NCBI GenBank assembly: GCA_016703895.1
Contig: JADJBE010000006.1
Coordinates: forward strand, 186,001 to 250,000
Source: Pseudomonadota bacterium
GTDB lineage: Bacteria; Pseudomonadota; Gammaproteobacteria; Steroidobacterales; Steroidobacteraceae
Length of the DNA stretch: 64,000 bases
Direction: 5' to 3'
In this document: in pieces, positions 40,827-50,774 of the stretch
Numbering within the stretch: the first letter of the stretch is position 1
Layout of the letters: each line of letters starts with the position of its first letter
Translations under genes and position numbers: made by a program
Notes under the pieces: model-generated
The model's input: the letters and a program-made list of their open reading frames with translations, nothing else
Told to the model about the DNA's origin: nothing
Databases searched by the model: none

Positions 40827-43800
40827 GCAGGCAAACGCAACTAATAGCGGCGCTGGCCGAGCGGATCCTCGTGCTGGATGGTGCGATGGGCACCATGATT
40901 CAGCGCCACAAGCTGAGCGAGGAGCAGTTCCGTGGCACGCGACTGGCTGATGCCGAGCGGGACCTCAAGGGTAACAATGACATTCTCTCGCTGACGCAGC
41001 CTAAGCTGATCGCCGATATTCACCGCGAGTACCTGCAGGCCGGGGCGGACATTATCGAGACTAACACCTTCAGTTCCACGACCATCGCGCAGGCTGACTA
41101 CGGGCTGGAGTCGTTGGCGGAGGAAATGAACCGCGAGTCGGCGCGCATCGCGCGCGAGGTTTGCGACGAATTCGAGCGCACGAGCGGCCGTCATGCCTTC
41201 GTCGCCGGCGCTTTGGGTCCGACCAACCGGACGGCGTCACTGTCGCCGGATGTCAACGATCCGGGCTTTCGCAACACCTCATTTGATCAATTGGTAGTCG
41301 CTTATTCCGAGGCGACCCGCGGTTTGATCGACGGTGGCGCAGATATCATTTTGATCGAGACGGTGTTCGACACGCTCAACGCGAAGGCGGCGTTGTTTGC
41401 GGTGCAGGCCGTGTTCGATGCGCTGGGGAGGCGACTGCCGATCATCGTTTCGGGCACGATCACCGACGCCTCCGGTCGGACGCTGTCCGGGCAGACGACC
41501 GAAGCGTTCTGGAATTCGATCCGCCATGGCGAGTTGCTGGCCATTGGGCTGAACTGCGCGCTGGGTGCGCGGCAACTGCGACCCTACGTGCAGGAGCTGG
41601 CGCGCATTGCCGATATAAACGTAGCGGCCTATCCCAATGCCGGCCTGCCAAACGCGTTTGGTGAGTACGACGAGACACCGGGGGAGACGGCTGAGATCCT
41701 GCGCGAGTTCGCCAGCTCCGGCCTGCTGAATATCGTCGGTGGCTGCTGCGGCACGACACCGGATCACATTCGCGCGATTGCCGACGCCGTGCGTGGCGTG
41801 GCGCCGCGCAAGCCGCCGACGGTGGCGCGGCAGTGCCGGCTCGCGGGTCTCGAACCATTGAACATCAGCGCGGACTCGCTGTTTGTCAATGTGGGCGAGC
41901 GCACTAACGTCACGGGCTCGGCCAAGTTCCGCAAACTGATCGAGGCTAACGACTACAACGCGGCACTGGACGTTGCGCGGCAACAGGTGGACAGCGGCGC
42001 GCAGGTGATCGACGTCAACATGGATGAGGGCATGCTCGATTCGGAAGCGGCCATGGTGCGCTTTCTCAATCTGATTGCCGCTGAGCCGGACGTGACCCGC
42101 GTCCCGGTGATGATCGATTCGTCGAAGTGGACGGTGATCGAGGCAGGCCTAAAGTGCGTGCAGGGCAAGCCGATCGTTAACTCGATCAGCTTGAAAGAAG
42201 GCGAGGCGGCGTTCATTAAGTATGCGCGACTCGTGCGGCGCTACGGGGCGGCCGTGGTCGTGATGGCCTTCGACGAGCAGGGGCAGGCGGATACGATCGA
42301 ACGCAAAGTGAGCATCTGTACGCGCTCTTACAAAATTTTGACCGAAGTTGCCGGTTTCCCGCCGGAAGACATCATTTTCGATCCAAATATCTTTGCCGTG
42401 GCAACGTGTATCGAAGAACACAACAACTATTCAGTCGATTTCATCGAGGCGACGCGCGAGATCAAGCGCGCGCTACCGTTTGCGATGGTCTCGGGTGGTG
42501 TCAGCAACGTTTCGTTCTCGTTCCGAGGCAATGACCCGGTGCGCGAGGCGATGCACTCCGTGTTCCTCTACCACGCGATCAAAGCCGGCCTCGACATGGG
42601 TATTGTCAATGCGGGTCAGCTCGGCATCTATGCGGAGATCGAGCCCGGACTGCGCGAGGCGGCCGAAGACGTGATTCTGAATCGGCGCGCCGACGCGACC
42701 GAGCGGTTGCTGGAATTAGCCGCACACTTCAAGGGTGAGGGCGGCGCGAAGCGTCGCGACGATATCGAATGGCGCGGCTGGCCGGTGGAAAAGCGCCTTG
42801 AGCACGCGCTTGTCAAAGGCATTGACGAGTTTGTGGTCGAGGACACCGAGGCCGCACGACTCGCGGCCACACGGCCGCTCGATGTCATCGAGGGGCCCTT
42901 GATGGCCGGCATGAACGTGGTCGGCGATCTGTTCGGTGCCGGCAAGATGTTTTTGCCGCAAGTGGTCAAGAGCGCGCGAGTCATGAAGCGCGCCGTGGCG
43001 CACCTTATCCCGTTCATCGAGAAAGAGCAGGGCGGCGTTTCCCGTAGCAACGGCAAGATCGTGATGGCCACGGTCAAGGGCGATGTGCATGACATTGGCA
43101 AGAATATTGTCAGCGTTGTACTGCAATGTAACAACTTCGAGATCATCGATCTCGGGGTCATGGTCTCCTGTGACCGTATTCTCGAGACGGCCAGGCGCGA
43201 GAATGCCGATCTGATCGGGTTGTCTGGCCTGATCACACCGTCGCTCGATGAGATGGTGCACGTGGCAAGCGAGATGAAGCGTCTCGGTATGACGCAGCCG
43301 CTGTTGATCGGCGGCGCAACCACCTCGCCTGCGCACACGTCGGTCAAGATTGCGCCGCAGCGCGCCGAGCCTGTGATCTATGTGAAAGATGCGTCCCGAT
43401 CGGTTGGCGTGTGTCAGTCGATCATCACGCCTGATAAGCGTGATGCATTCATCAAAACTATCGGTGACGAGCACGAGCGTCGCCGTGAACAGCACGCCAG
43501 AAAGACCGTCAAGGTGCCGCAGTTGTCGATTGCGCAGGCACGCGCCAATGCAGCGACGATCGATTGGACGAGTTACACGCCGCCGGTGCCGCTGCAGGGC
43601 GGCATTCAGGTGTTCAACGAGTACCCGCTGGCATCCCTGCTCGAATACATCGACTGGATGCCGTTCTTCAACGCCTGGGAATTCGCTGGCAAGTTCCCGG
43701 CAATTCTGACGGACCCTGTGGTGGGGGACGCTGCGAGCAATCTCTACGCCGATGCGCGTCGCATGCTGAAGCAGCTGTTGGCCGAGAAATGGTTGAGCGC

Positions 43801-44515
43801 ACGCGCCGTCATCGGGTTGTTCCCGGCCAACTCCGTTGGCGATGATATCGAGGTGTATACCGATGAGTCCCGTTCCGAGGTGCTGACGCGGCTCTGTCAC
43901 CTCAGGCAACAGAAAGAAAAACCGGCCGGTCAATCGCACGATTGCCTCGCGGACTACGTTGCGCCGCGTTCGAGCGGTAAATTGGACTACATTGGCGCGT
44001 TCGCCGTGACGGCTGGCGTCGGCATCGACGAGCATGTCAAACGGTTCGAGGCGGCGCATGACGACTACTCCAGCATCATGCTCAAAGCACTCGCCGATCG
44101 CTTCGCCGAGGCTGCCGCCGAGCACTTCCACGAGCGGGTGCGGCGGGAGTTCTGGGGCTATGCACCGGCCGAGACACTGTCGAACGAGCAACTGATACGC
44201 GAGGAGTACCGCGGCATCCGTCCAGCACCAGGCTATCCAGCGTGCCCCGACCATACCGAGAAAGCCAAACTGTGGCAGTTGTTAGATGTGGAACAGCGGG
44301 TCGGTATCAAGATCACCGAATCTTTCGCGATGTATCCCACGGCCGCGGTGAGCGGCTGGTACCTGGCGCATCCCGACGCCAAGTACCTAGTGCTCGGAAA
44401 AATCGCCCGTGATCAGGTCGAGGACTATGCGCGTCGCAAGGGCATGACGCTAGCCGAAGCGGAGCGCTGGCTCGCGCCTAACCTGGGCTATGAGCCGACC
44501 ACAGCCGCCGCCTAG
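40823..44515 (+). CDS. metH: Cobalamin-dependent methionine synthase
   Basis: 1230 residues, full length for MetH, from ATG 40823 inside the metF stop. Domains in order: homocysteine-binding with zinc cysteines (GLNCALG; VGGCCGTTP), pterin-binding (ISADSLFVNVGERTNVTGS), a B12-binding cap, the B12 domain with H756 in DVHDIGKNIV, and the C-terminal activation domain that binds SAM (YRGIRPAPGYPACPDH). It transfers methyl from 5-methyl-THF to homocysteine. The organism therefore needs cobalamin. The stop shares CTAG with the mtgA stop on the other strand. Confidence 0.97.
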   Translation: MSRQTQLIAALAERILVLDGAMGTMIQRHKLSEEQFRGTRLADAERDLKGNNDILSLTQPKLIADIHREYLQAGADIIETNTFSSTTIAQADYGLESLAEEMNRESARIAREVCDEFERTSGRHAFVAGALGPTNRTASLSPDVNDPGFRNTSFDQLVVAYSEATRGLIDGGADIILIETVFDTLNAKAALFAVQAVFDALGRRLPIIVSGTITDASGRTLSGQTTEAFWNSIRHGELLAIGLNCALGARQLRPYVQELARIADINVAAYPNAGLPNAFGEYDETPGETAEILREFASSGLLNIVGGCCGTTPDHIRAIADAVRGVAPRKPPTVARQCRLAGLEPLNISADSLFVNVGERTNVTGSAKFRKLIEANDYNAALDVARQQVDSGAQVIDVNMDEGMLDSEAAMVRFLNLIAAEPDVTRVPVMIDSSKWTVIEAGLKCVQGKPIVNSISLKEGEAAFIKYARLVRRYGAAVVVMAFDEQGQADTIERKVSICTRSYKILTEVAGFPPEDIIFDPNIFAVATCIEEHNNYSVDFIEATREIKRALPFAMVSGGVSNVSFSFRGNDPVREAMHSVFLYHAIKAGLDMGIVNAGQLGIYAEIEPGLREAAEDVILNRRADATERLLELAAHFKGEGGAKRRDDIEWRGWPVEKRLEHALVKGIDEFVVEDTEAARLAATRPLDVIEGPLMAGMNVVGDLFGAGKMFLPQVVKSARVMKRAVAHLIPFIEKEQGGVSRSNGKIVMATVKGDVHDIGKNIVSVVLQCNNFEIIDLGVMVSCDRILETARRENADLIGLSGLITPSLDEMVHVASEMKRLGMTQPLLIGGATTSPAHTSVKIAPQRAEPVIYVKDASRSVGVCQSIITPDKRDAFIKTIGDEHERRREQHARKTVKVPQLSIAQARANAATIDWTSYTPPVPLQGGIQVFNEYPLASLLEYIDWMPFFNAWEFAGKFPAILTDPVVGDAASNLYADARRMLKQLLAEKWLSARAVIGLFPANSVGDDIEVYTDESRSEVLTRLCHLRQQKEKPAGQSHDCLADYVAPRSSGKLDYIGAFAVTAGVGIDEHVKRFEAAHDDYSSIMLKALADRFAEAAAEHFHERVRREFWGYAPAETLSNEQLIREEYRGIRPAPGYPACPDHTEKAKLWQLLDVEQRVGIKITESFAMYPTAAVSGWYLAHPDAKYLVLGKIARDQVEDYARRKGMTLAEAERWLAPNLGYEPTTAAA

Positions 44516-45318
44516 TCTGCGGCACGGAGCGTTTCGCGAGGGTCACTCTCGCCATTTGCGTCCAGCGCATCCAGATAGTTGGCGCCACCCAACGCCCGCA
44601 TCTGTTGTTGAATCCAACGGCGCCTCTTCAGCACGTAGCGGGACGGGTTTTGTACTTTGAAGGTACGCGGGTTCGGCAGTACGGCGGCGAGCGTCGCGCT
44701 CTCCGGTCCGTTGAGCTTCGTGGCGGGCTTGCGGAAGTAGCGTTGCGCGGCCGCTTCAACGCCGTAAACGCCGTGACCGAACTCGGCGATATTGAGGTAT
44801 ACCTCAAGGATCCGTTCCTTGGGCCACAGCCACTCGATCAGCAGCGTGAAGTAGGCCTCTAGACCCTTGCGGAAATAGCTGCGCCCGGACCACAGAAAAA
44901 GGTTCTTCGCCACTTGCTGGCTGATCGTGCTGGCACCACGTAGCTGTTTGCTGTTGTTGTTAGCGCGGATAGCTTTGCGGATCGACTGGAAGTCAAACCC
45001 GGCATGAAACGGGAACTGCTGATCCTCCGCGGCGATCACCGCCAGCGCAGTGGTTGGGGCAATTTTCTCAAGCGGCACCCAGCGGTATTGGGTCTGATAG
45101 TCCTTTGTGCCTGCTCGCCATGCATCGATGCGCGCGTCGAGCATAAACGCACTGGACCACGGGTCCAGCCAGCGCAAGGCCACGACCGGCAGCACGGTCA
45201 GCAGCAGCAACGCGACTACGAGGAACGTTGCGACGCGCGCCAGCAGCCCCCGCCACGGTTTGGCCGTGCGCGACCGCGCGACGTTCGGCTGCCGCGAGCG
45301 CCGTTTGCGCCGCGCCAT
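44512..45318 (-). CDS. mtgA: Monofunctional biosynthetic peptidoglycan glycosyltransferase
   Basis: 268 residues. The basic N-terminus (MARRKRRSRQ) and one membrane helix (about 29-48) anchor a GT51 domain: catalytic E98 in AAEDQQFPFHAGFD, then RGASTISQQVAKNLFLW, ERILEVYLNIAEFGHGVYGVEAAA, and ESATLAAVLPNPRTF. It polymerises lipid II into glycan strands. The C-terminus is slightly longer than in E. coli. The gene overlaps metH's stop codon tail-to-tail (44512-44515). Confidence 0.95.
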   Translation of the reverse strand: MARRKRRSRQPNVARSRTAKPWRGLLARVATFLVVALLLLTVLPVVALRWLDPWSSAFMLDARIDAWRAGTKDYQTQYRWVPLEKIAPTTALAVIAAEDQQFPFHAGFDFQSIRKAIRANNNSKQLRGASTISQQVAKNLFLWSGRSYFRKGLEAYFTLLIEWLWPKERILEVYLNIAEFGHGVYGVEAAAQRYFRKPATKLNGPESATLAAVLPNPRTFKVQNPSRYVLKRRRWIQQQMRALGGANYLDALDANGESDPRETLRAAD

Positions 45319-45326
45319 GGCTTCCC

Positions 45327-45818
45327 TCAGGGGGCGTTGCGACGCGCGTTCGTTACGACGATGTCCTCGAGCGGAACATTCTCGTGACCGCGCGACTTGC
45401 CAGTACCCGCCGCTGCCATCTTGTCGATGACGTCCATGCCTTCTATGACGCGACCAAACACTGCATAGCCGTAGTTCCGCTCGCCCTGGTGGTCGAGGAA
45501 GTCATTGTCGGCGACACTGATGAAGAACTGCGACGTCGCGCTGTCGACGACGTTGGTGCGAGCCATCGATAGTGTGCCGCGCAGATTCTTCAAGCCGTTG
45601 TTCGCTTCATTTTTAATCGGCGGCCGCGCCGCCTTCTGCTTGAGACCGGGCAGCATGCCGCCGCCTTGAATCATGAAGCCGGGAATGACGCGATGAAAAA
45701 TCGTGCCGTCGAAGAAGCCGTCATCGACGTACTGGAGGAAATTAGCGACTGACACGGGGGCTTCTGTCGGGAACAGCTCCACGACAAACTCGCCGAGTGA
45801 GGTTTCAAATCGGACCAT
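45327..45818 (-). CDS. ppiB: Cyclophilin-type peptidyl-prolyl cis-trans isomerase
   Basis: 163 residues, no signal peptide, so cytosolic PpiB type. Cyclophilin elements: FETSLGEFVVELFPTEAPVS, YVDDGFFDGTIFHRVIPGFMIQGG with the catalytic Arg (FHRV) and the FMIQGG strand, LRGTLSMART, SQFFISVADNDFLD, and VFGRVIEGMDVIDKM. It speeds proline isomerisation in folding proteins. It is followed eight bases later by mtgA, with which it may be co-transcribed. Confidence 0.94.
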   Translation of the reverse strand: MVRFETSLGEFVVELFPTEAPVSVANFLQYVDDGFFDGTIFHRVIPGFMIQGGGMLPGLKQKAARPPIKNEANNGLKNLRGTLSMARTNVVDSATSQFFISVADNDFLDHQGERNYGYAVFGRVIEGMDVIDKMAAAGTGKSRGHENVPLEDIVVTNARRNAP

Positions 45819-45865
45819 GAGAATCCTTCGAAAGTGATCTGGCGTAAACCCGCAGGGTATAGCGT

Positions 45866-46735
45866 TCAGCCGGGCCAGACTGCTTCGGTGACGCGGGGTA
45901 GACCTGCGAGATCAGGGTGCGAGCGTACGTGAATGAATCCACTGTCGACAAGTAGTTTGCGCACTGGTTCGTCCTGATCGCAGCCATGTTCCAGCACAAT
46001 GACACCACCGGCAGACAGATGTGGCGGCGCCTGGGCGCAAATGTCCCGCAGCGCAGCCAGGCCGTCGTGGCCAGCGCGCAGTGCGATCATCGGTTCATGG
46101 CGCACGCCGTCGCTCGTCAGTGCCGGGTCAGCGTCGCGCACGTATGGCGGGTTGCTCACGATCAAGTCGAAATGCTCGTCAGCGACACTGTCGAACCAAC
46201 TTCCCAAACGCCAATCGACACGCTGCAAACCCAGCCGCACGGCGTTGTGTCGGGCGACCTCCAAGGCCCCAGCGGACCGATCGATTGCCGTTATGCGCCA
46301 ATCTGGCCGGTCGGTGGCGAGCGCCAACGCGATCGCGCCGGAGCCGGTGCCCAGATCGAGTGCGCGCGCGCGCGACAGTCGACACAGGGCGAGCGCGCGC
46401 TCGACCACCAGTTCGGTTTCCGGTCGTGGCACGAGCACATCGGCCGTCACTGCGAGCGTCAACGACCAGAACTCACGCAGGCCGGTGAGATAGGCGAGCG
46501 GTTCGCCGTTGGCGCGTCGTGCGAGAAGTTGCAGAAAATGCCCGGCATCGACTGCGCTCACCATGCGCATGGGATCGAGCAGGATTTTTGTACGACTGAT
46601 CGCCAGAACATGCGCCAGTAGCAGTTCTGCGTCCCGCCGATCGCACGGTGCGGTGGCGCCAGTTGATACGCCGGTCGCGAGCAGTTGCTCACAGGTCTGG
46701 CCGCGCTCTGGCGGGCTGTCGGGTCTTGCGGTCAT
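45866..46735 (-). CDS. prmC: Peptide chain release factor N5-glutamine methyltransferase
   Basis: 289 residues from ATG 46735. The N-terminal helical domain (DAELLLAHVLAISRTKILLDP) is followed by the SAM fold with motif I ALDLGTGSGAIALALA and the substrate motif NPPY (LIVSNPPYV), diagnostic for HemK/PrmC. PRPETELVVE precedes motif I. It methylates the glutamine of the GGQ loop in RF1 and RF2. In many genomes prmC lies next to prfA; here prfA is about 7 kb away. Divergent from the 46795 gene. Confidence 0.95.
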   Translation of the reverse strand: MTARPDSPPERGQTCEQLLATGVSTGATAPCDRRDAELLLAHVLAISRTKILLDPMRMVSAVDAGHFLQLLARRANGEPLAYLTGLREFWSLTLAVTADVLVPRPETELVVERALALCRLSRARALDLGTGSGAIALALATDRPDWRITAIDRSAGALEVARHNAVRLGLQRVDWRLGSWFDSVADEHFDLIVSNPPYVRDADPALTSDGVRHEPMIALRAGHDGLAALRDICAQAPPHLSAGGVIVLEHGCDQDEPVRKLLVDSGFIHVRSHPDLAGLPRVTEAVWPG

Positions 46736-46794
46736 GCGGCAGCCAATTATGCGCTCTGCTACAGTCGTGTAGTTGCCAAGCCGACGAAATTCCG

Positions 46795-47613
46795 ATGTTG
46801 CATAGCCTCGATCCCTTGCCACGGCCGCTGATGATCGGCGAAGTACTCGACGCGGGTTTCCGCTTGTTCCAGAACTCGCTGCTGCGGGTCTTGCCACTCT
46901 CGGCAGCACTGGTCATCGCCTCGCAATGGCCGAGTTTCTTCGACTCACTGCGCGGCACGTTGCGTGAACCGCTGGTGCAGAAGGACGTGCTGTGGTGGCT
47001 GGTCTATCTGCTTGCCGCCGCGTTTGGCGCCTGGATGGCCGGTGGCATCTTGCGCCGGCAAGTTGCCAGTACCGGCGCAGCCAGTGCCGGCGCAGAGAGT
47101 AGCCTGCGACATGTATTGCTAACGACCCTGCCGCGCGTACCGGGTGCCATCGTGCTAACGCTGCTGGTATCCGCGCTGTTGTTCGCGCCCGTGTTGCTGG
47201 GCCTTGCCGGACTGTTGCCCGCGGGCGTTCTGCTGGCCGCCACCGTGGCCTGTCTCTGGCTGTGCGGTCGGCTGGCACTTGCGCTGCCGTTATACTGGTG
47301 TGAGGGTCGCACCGTGGCGAGCGCGTTGCGGCGCAGTTTCTGGCTCGTGCGAGGTCACTATTGGCGGTTGTTTGCCATCGTGATCGTAGCGTTGACCGTC
47401 ATGCTAGTGTTCTTCTTCATGTTAGCCATGATATCAACGGTGGTCGCGCCTATGGTCGGGCTGCGGGATCTCGCGGTGATTGGTGCGCTGCAGGCCTTGG
47501 TGGCGGTGGTAGTGGGCGCCGTGGCGGCGCCATTGGCAACCGCATTGGCCATCGTGGTGCTGCAGGATTTCAGTCGCCGCGCCATTGATGCGCAAGAGCA
47601 GCACATTGGCTAG
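46795..47613 (+). CDS. Polytopic membrane protein, first gene of a MoxR/DUF58-type operon
   Basis: 272 residues from ATG 46795. About six hydrophobic segments are visible after a short cytosolic N-terminus (IGEVLDAGFRLFQNSL), a pattern seen in membrane domains of the glycerophosphodiesterase-associated type and in BPSS1780-like proteins. A charged loop (CEGRTVASALRRSFWLVRGHYWR) lies before the last pair of helices. It overlaps the DUF4129-type gene by 26 bases and is transcribed with it. Function unknown; the operon context suggests envelope assembly or stress. A TACAGT at about 46760-46765 may be its -10 element. Confidence 0.78.
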   Translation: MLHSLDPLPRPLMIGEVLDAGFRLFQNSLLRVLPLSAALVIASQWPSFFDSLRGTLREPLVQKDVLWWLVYLLAAAFGAWMAGGILRRQVASTGAASAGAESSLRHVLLTTLPRVPGAIVLTLLVSALLFAPVLLGLAGLLPAGVLLAATVACLWLCGRLALALPLYWCEGRTVASALRRSFWLVRGHYWRLFAIVIVALTVMLVFFFMLAMISTVVAPMVGLRDLAVIGALQALVAVVVGAVAAPLATALAIVVLQDFSRRAIDAQEQHIG

Positions 47614-48559
47614 GCAGTATAGTGTTTGCCTGGCATTGCTGTTGTTAGCCATGCCATCGCTGGCCGCGGTCGATGCAGACCGCCAGGCGCTGGAGGAATT
47701 GCGACGTTGCAGGGCCAGCCTCGATCCTATCGTGGACGTCGGTTTTGGGCGAATTGCACAACGCTGTCCAAACCTTGCGGCGTCGCTCGCTGCCGCGTCG
47801 TGGCACTCCTGGCTGCCTGCCGATTGGCAGCAACGCAGCGAATCACTCTCAGGCGCGAGTCTTGCGGCCTTGGAAGCGTTGGTGCGTGATGCCGCAGTCG
47901 ATGAGCCGATGCGTGCCGCGCCGGATGTCACCGCGTTGGCCGCAGCTCTGGCGCCGCTCCGCGAACTCGCCAGCGACTCACTATCGCGCTGGGCACGGTT
48001 CAAGCGCAGGTTACAGCGCCTGCTTGATACGAGCGAGCGGGACGAGGGGGGTGTCCTCACCAGGTTGTCAGGCGCGCTCAGTCCGTCGGCCGGACCGGCG
48101 CGCTGGTTGACCAACCTGGGCTACCTGCTGCTGCTGGGGTTCGCAGGATTTATTGTCAGCCGGGAGCTGCAAGCGGCGGGCGCGATGGCAAGACGTCGAT
48201 CGCGACCGAGCGCGATGTCACCACCGGCTTATGCTGCCACTAGCCCGCTTAGTTTGACTGCGATCGATTCGCTTGTATTGCGTGATCGACCTGGTGGCTT
48301 GCTGCAGTTGATCGTCGCGCGCTTGAGCCAGTTGCGCGGCAACCGTTCGTTGCCGGCCCTAACGACTCAGGAACTCCTCGCCCAGATGGGCGCGGCGGAA
48401 CTAATATTGCGGTCGCAGCTCGCTCTCGTTGGCCGGACGGCGGAACATGTGCAGTATGCCGCTGAGGCCCCGAGTGAGGATGTCTTGAAGGGCGCGGAGC
48501 TCGCCGGGCGGGAGTTGCTGGCGACCTTGGGTCGGTCCAAACCTCTGGCAGTGCCGTGA
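47588..48559 (+). CDS. DUF4129-type exported membrane protein
   Basis: 323 residues from ATG 47588, overlapping the previous gene. A signal or TM segment (YSVCLALLLLAMPSLAAV) is followed by a helical periplasmic part, one internal membrane helix (LGYLLLLGFAGFIVS, about 180-195) and a C-terminal DUF4129-like domain (DRPGGLLQLIVARLSQLRG, LTTQELLAQM). DUF4129 proteins recur in operons with DUF4350, MoxR and DUF58, exactly the order seen here. The role is undefined. The stop overlaps the next start (GTGA). Confidence 0.75.
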   Translation: MRKSSTLARQYSVCLALLLLAMPSLAAVDADRQALEELRRCRASLDPIVDVGFGRIAQRCPNLAASLAAASWHSWLPADWQQRSESLSGASLAALEALVRDAAVDEPMRAAPDVTALAAALAPLRELASDSLSRWARFKRRLQRLLDTSERDEGGVLTRLSGALSPSAGPARWLTNLGYLLLLGFAGFIVSRELQAAGAMARRRSRPSAMSPPAYAATSPLSLTAIDSLVLRDRPGGLLQLIVARLSQLRGNRSLPALTTQELLAQMGAAELILRSQLALVGRTAEHVQYAAEAPSEDVLKGAELAGRELLATLGRSKPLAVP

Positions 48560-49809
48560 AGGATCGGCTGCTCGCATTGCTGTTTGCGCTCGGCGCGCTG
48601 CTGCTGTTCTATCTGTTGTTCATTGGGTCGCCGGCGGGTCTGCGCGACTCGGTGACGCGTCCGACCAGCGATGCGGGCGATGCCAATGGCTATCTCGCGG
48701 CGCGGTCGTGGCTGCAGCAGCAGGGGGTGAGGGTAGGCTCACTCCGCGAACGCTATACACAATTGGATGAGCAGAGCCCGGCGGCAGCGGGGAATCTATT
48801 AGTCGTCACTGTGCCGGGTGTCGAGAGATTTCAGACTGACGAGCTGGCCGCACTCGATCGCTGGGTCCGAGCGGGTAACACGTTGCTGGTGCAAGCGGCT
48901 TTGATCGACGCGCCGGCCTGGGCCGACGAACGTACCGCTGAAGCACTGGCGGATCTGGAGTCACTGACGGGTCTGGAGTTCGAGCAAGCAGCGGCGCAAG
49001 CGCCGTCACGCAGCGACACTGCGGTGGTTGCCGATCACGTCGTTATACGCGCCGCGGGGAGTCATCCACTGACGCTTGGCGCTGAGGTGTTGGCTGTGAG
49101 CTCGGCTGAACCACCTCGATCCTGGCTGCTGCGCACGCCGTCCGATGCGTTCGCATTGGCGTTGGCAAGTGAGGTGCAAACTGGCGAAGGGGCATTGTTC
49201 GTACGGCAATCAGGCAGCGGCCGAATCCTTATCTTGACGACCGCAGCCGTGTTCGCCAACAGCAATATTGATCGCGCCGACAACGCCCGCTTGCTGGCGA
49301 ATGTAGTGCAACACAGCATCGGCGCCGACGGTGTCATGCTGTTCGACGACCTGCGGCAAGGTGCCGTGCTCGGCTATGACGTCGCCCAGTTCTGGCGTGA
49401 TCCGCGCTTGTCTGGGTCCTTGCTGGTGCTGATCGTCGCCTGGCTGATTTGGGTCACCGGTGGCACTCGTCTAGCGCTGCCACCTGAAGCCAATGCCGCG
49501 CCGAGCACGACGGACCTGCTCACCGCTGCAGGTGGTATGTTGTCGGCGCGCTTGCGCCCCGCGGCGGCTGCGGCGTGTATGTATGAGGCGTTCCTGCGGC
49601 GGGTGGCTCGACTGGCGGGCGCTGCCGAGGCGCGCTCGACCGAGCAATCTGCTGTGCTATGGAGTTGGTTGGCACGGCAACCGCGAGTATCGGCCGATGA
49701 TCGACTGCAACTCGAACAGTGGTATAGCGCGGTGCTGGCTAACAAGCGCGTGCCGCTACGCGAGCTGCATAATTTGTTTTTGAGAGTCGACAGGCAGTTG
49801 TCTACATGA
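48556..49809 (+). CDS. DUF4350 domain-containing membrane protein
   Basis: 417 residues, GTG start within the previous stop. N-terminal TM (LLALLFALGALLLFYLLFIG), a Rossmann-like DUF4350 domain (GYLAARSWLQQQGVRVGSLRE ... NLLVVTVPGVERFQTDELAALDRWVRAGNTLLV), a second TM near 285-300 (LSGSLLVLIVAWLIWVTG) and a cytosolic C-terminal helical tail. This is the usual DUF4350 layout in MoxR operons. It overlaps the moxR-like start by four bases (ATGA), so the products are made together and may form a complex. Confidence 0.85.
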   Translation: MKDRLLALLFALGALLLFYLLFIGSPAGLRDSVTRPTSDAGDANGYLAARSWLQQQGVRVGSLRERYTQLDEQSPAAAGNLLVVTVPGVERFQTDELAALDRWVRAGNTLLVQAALIDAPAWADERTAEALADLESLTGLEFEQAAAQAPSRSDTAVVADHVVIRAAGSHPLTLGAEVLAVSSAEPPRSWLLRTPSDAFALALASEVQTGEGALFVRQSGSGRILILTTAAVFANSNIDRADNARLLANVVQHSIGADGVMLFDDLRQGAVLGYDVAQFWRDPRLSGSLLVLIVAWLIWVTGGTRLALPPEANAAPSTTDLLTAAGGMLSARLRPAAAAACMYEAFLRRVARLAGAAEARSTEQSAVLWSWLARQPRVSADDRLQLEQWYSAVLANKRVPLRELHNLFLRVDRQLST

Positions 49810-50756
49810 GTAACGAATTGGTTGAGTTCGAGCGGGCGGTCCAAACCCAGCTGGCGCGCGTCATGGTTGGTGCCGACAGCGTCGTCAGAGCCTTGGTGGT
49901 TGCCTTGATCGCCCGTGGGCATGTGTTGATTCAGGGCCCGCCCGGGCTCGGCAAGACGCTGCTGGCGAAGTGCTTCGCCAAAGTGATGGGGGGCGATTTC
50001 GAGCGTATCCAGGGCACGGCGGACCTGATGCCGAGCGATATCATCGGCGTGCACGTCTACGACGAGGCTCGCGCGCAGTTCGAATTTCGGCGCGGGCCTT
50101 TGTTCGCAGCCGTGTTGTTAGTGGATGAGATCAATCGAGCGGGGCCGAAGACGCAGTCAGCTCTGCTCGAGGCGATGGAAGAGCGGCAGGTCAGCACCGA
50201 GCGCGAGGTCTGGCCGTTGCCGGACGACTTTCTGGTGATCGCGACGCAGAACCCGCACGAGTACGAAGGGACTTACCCGCTACCGGAGTCGCAGCTCGAT
50301 CGATTCATGTTGCGTCTCGATTTGACCTATCCGCAGGCGGCGGTGGAGCAGCAGATCCTGCTGCGCTACGGCGCGGATCTGGGCGGCGCAACCCAGGTGC
50401 CCGCGGACCTGGTAGTGATAGATCGGGACGTGGTGGCTGCCGTGCGTACGCAAGCGGAGCAGATTCATGTTGCCGTGAGCCTCATCGGCTACGTACTTGA
50501 GTTAGTCCGCGCATCGCGCGAGCATCCGCGGATCGAGCTGGGGCTTTCGACCCGCGGCGCGCTCGCCATGGTGCGCGCCGCGCGGGTGCTCGCCGGGCTG
50601 CGAGGCGCCGACTTCGCGACGGCGGACGATATCAAACAGGCTGCACGCTGGGCAATGCCGCATCGCTTGCGGCTGTCCCCGCAGGCGAGTATCGAAGGCG
50701 ACACGGACACTGCGCTGGTGGAGAGTATCCTGAGCTCGACACCGGTGCCCCGCTGA
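49806..50756 (+). CDS. MoxR-family AAA+ ATPase
   Basis: 316 residues. Walker A GPPGLGKT (44-51), Walker B LLVDEINRAGPKTQ, sensor 1 IATQNPHEYEGTYPLPESQLDRF and the C-terminal lid with RGALAMVRAARVLAGLRGA, all typical of MoxR. MoxR ATPases act as chaperones for von Willebrand-type proteins, here presumably the DUF58 product of the next gene. The whole set appears in many bacteria and is linked to envelope or stress tolerance. Confidence 0.93.
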   Translation: MSNELVEFERAVQTQLARVMVGADSVVRALVVALIARGHVLIQGPPGLGKTLLAKCFAKVMGGDFERIQGTADLMPSDIIGVHVYDEARAQFEFRRGPLFAAVLLVDEINRAGPKTQSALLEAMEERQVSTEREVWPLPDDFLVIATQNPHEYEGTYPLPESQLDRFMLRLDLTYPQAAVEQQILLRYGADLGGATQVPADLVVIDRDVVAAVRTQAEQIHVAVSLIGYVLELVRASREHPRIELGLSTRGALAMVRAARVLAGLRGADFATADDIKQAARWAMPHRLRLSPQASIEGDTDTALVESILSSTPVPR

Positions 50757-50774
50757 TCTGTTGCAGCTAGTCCG

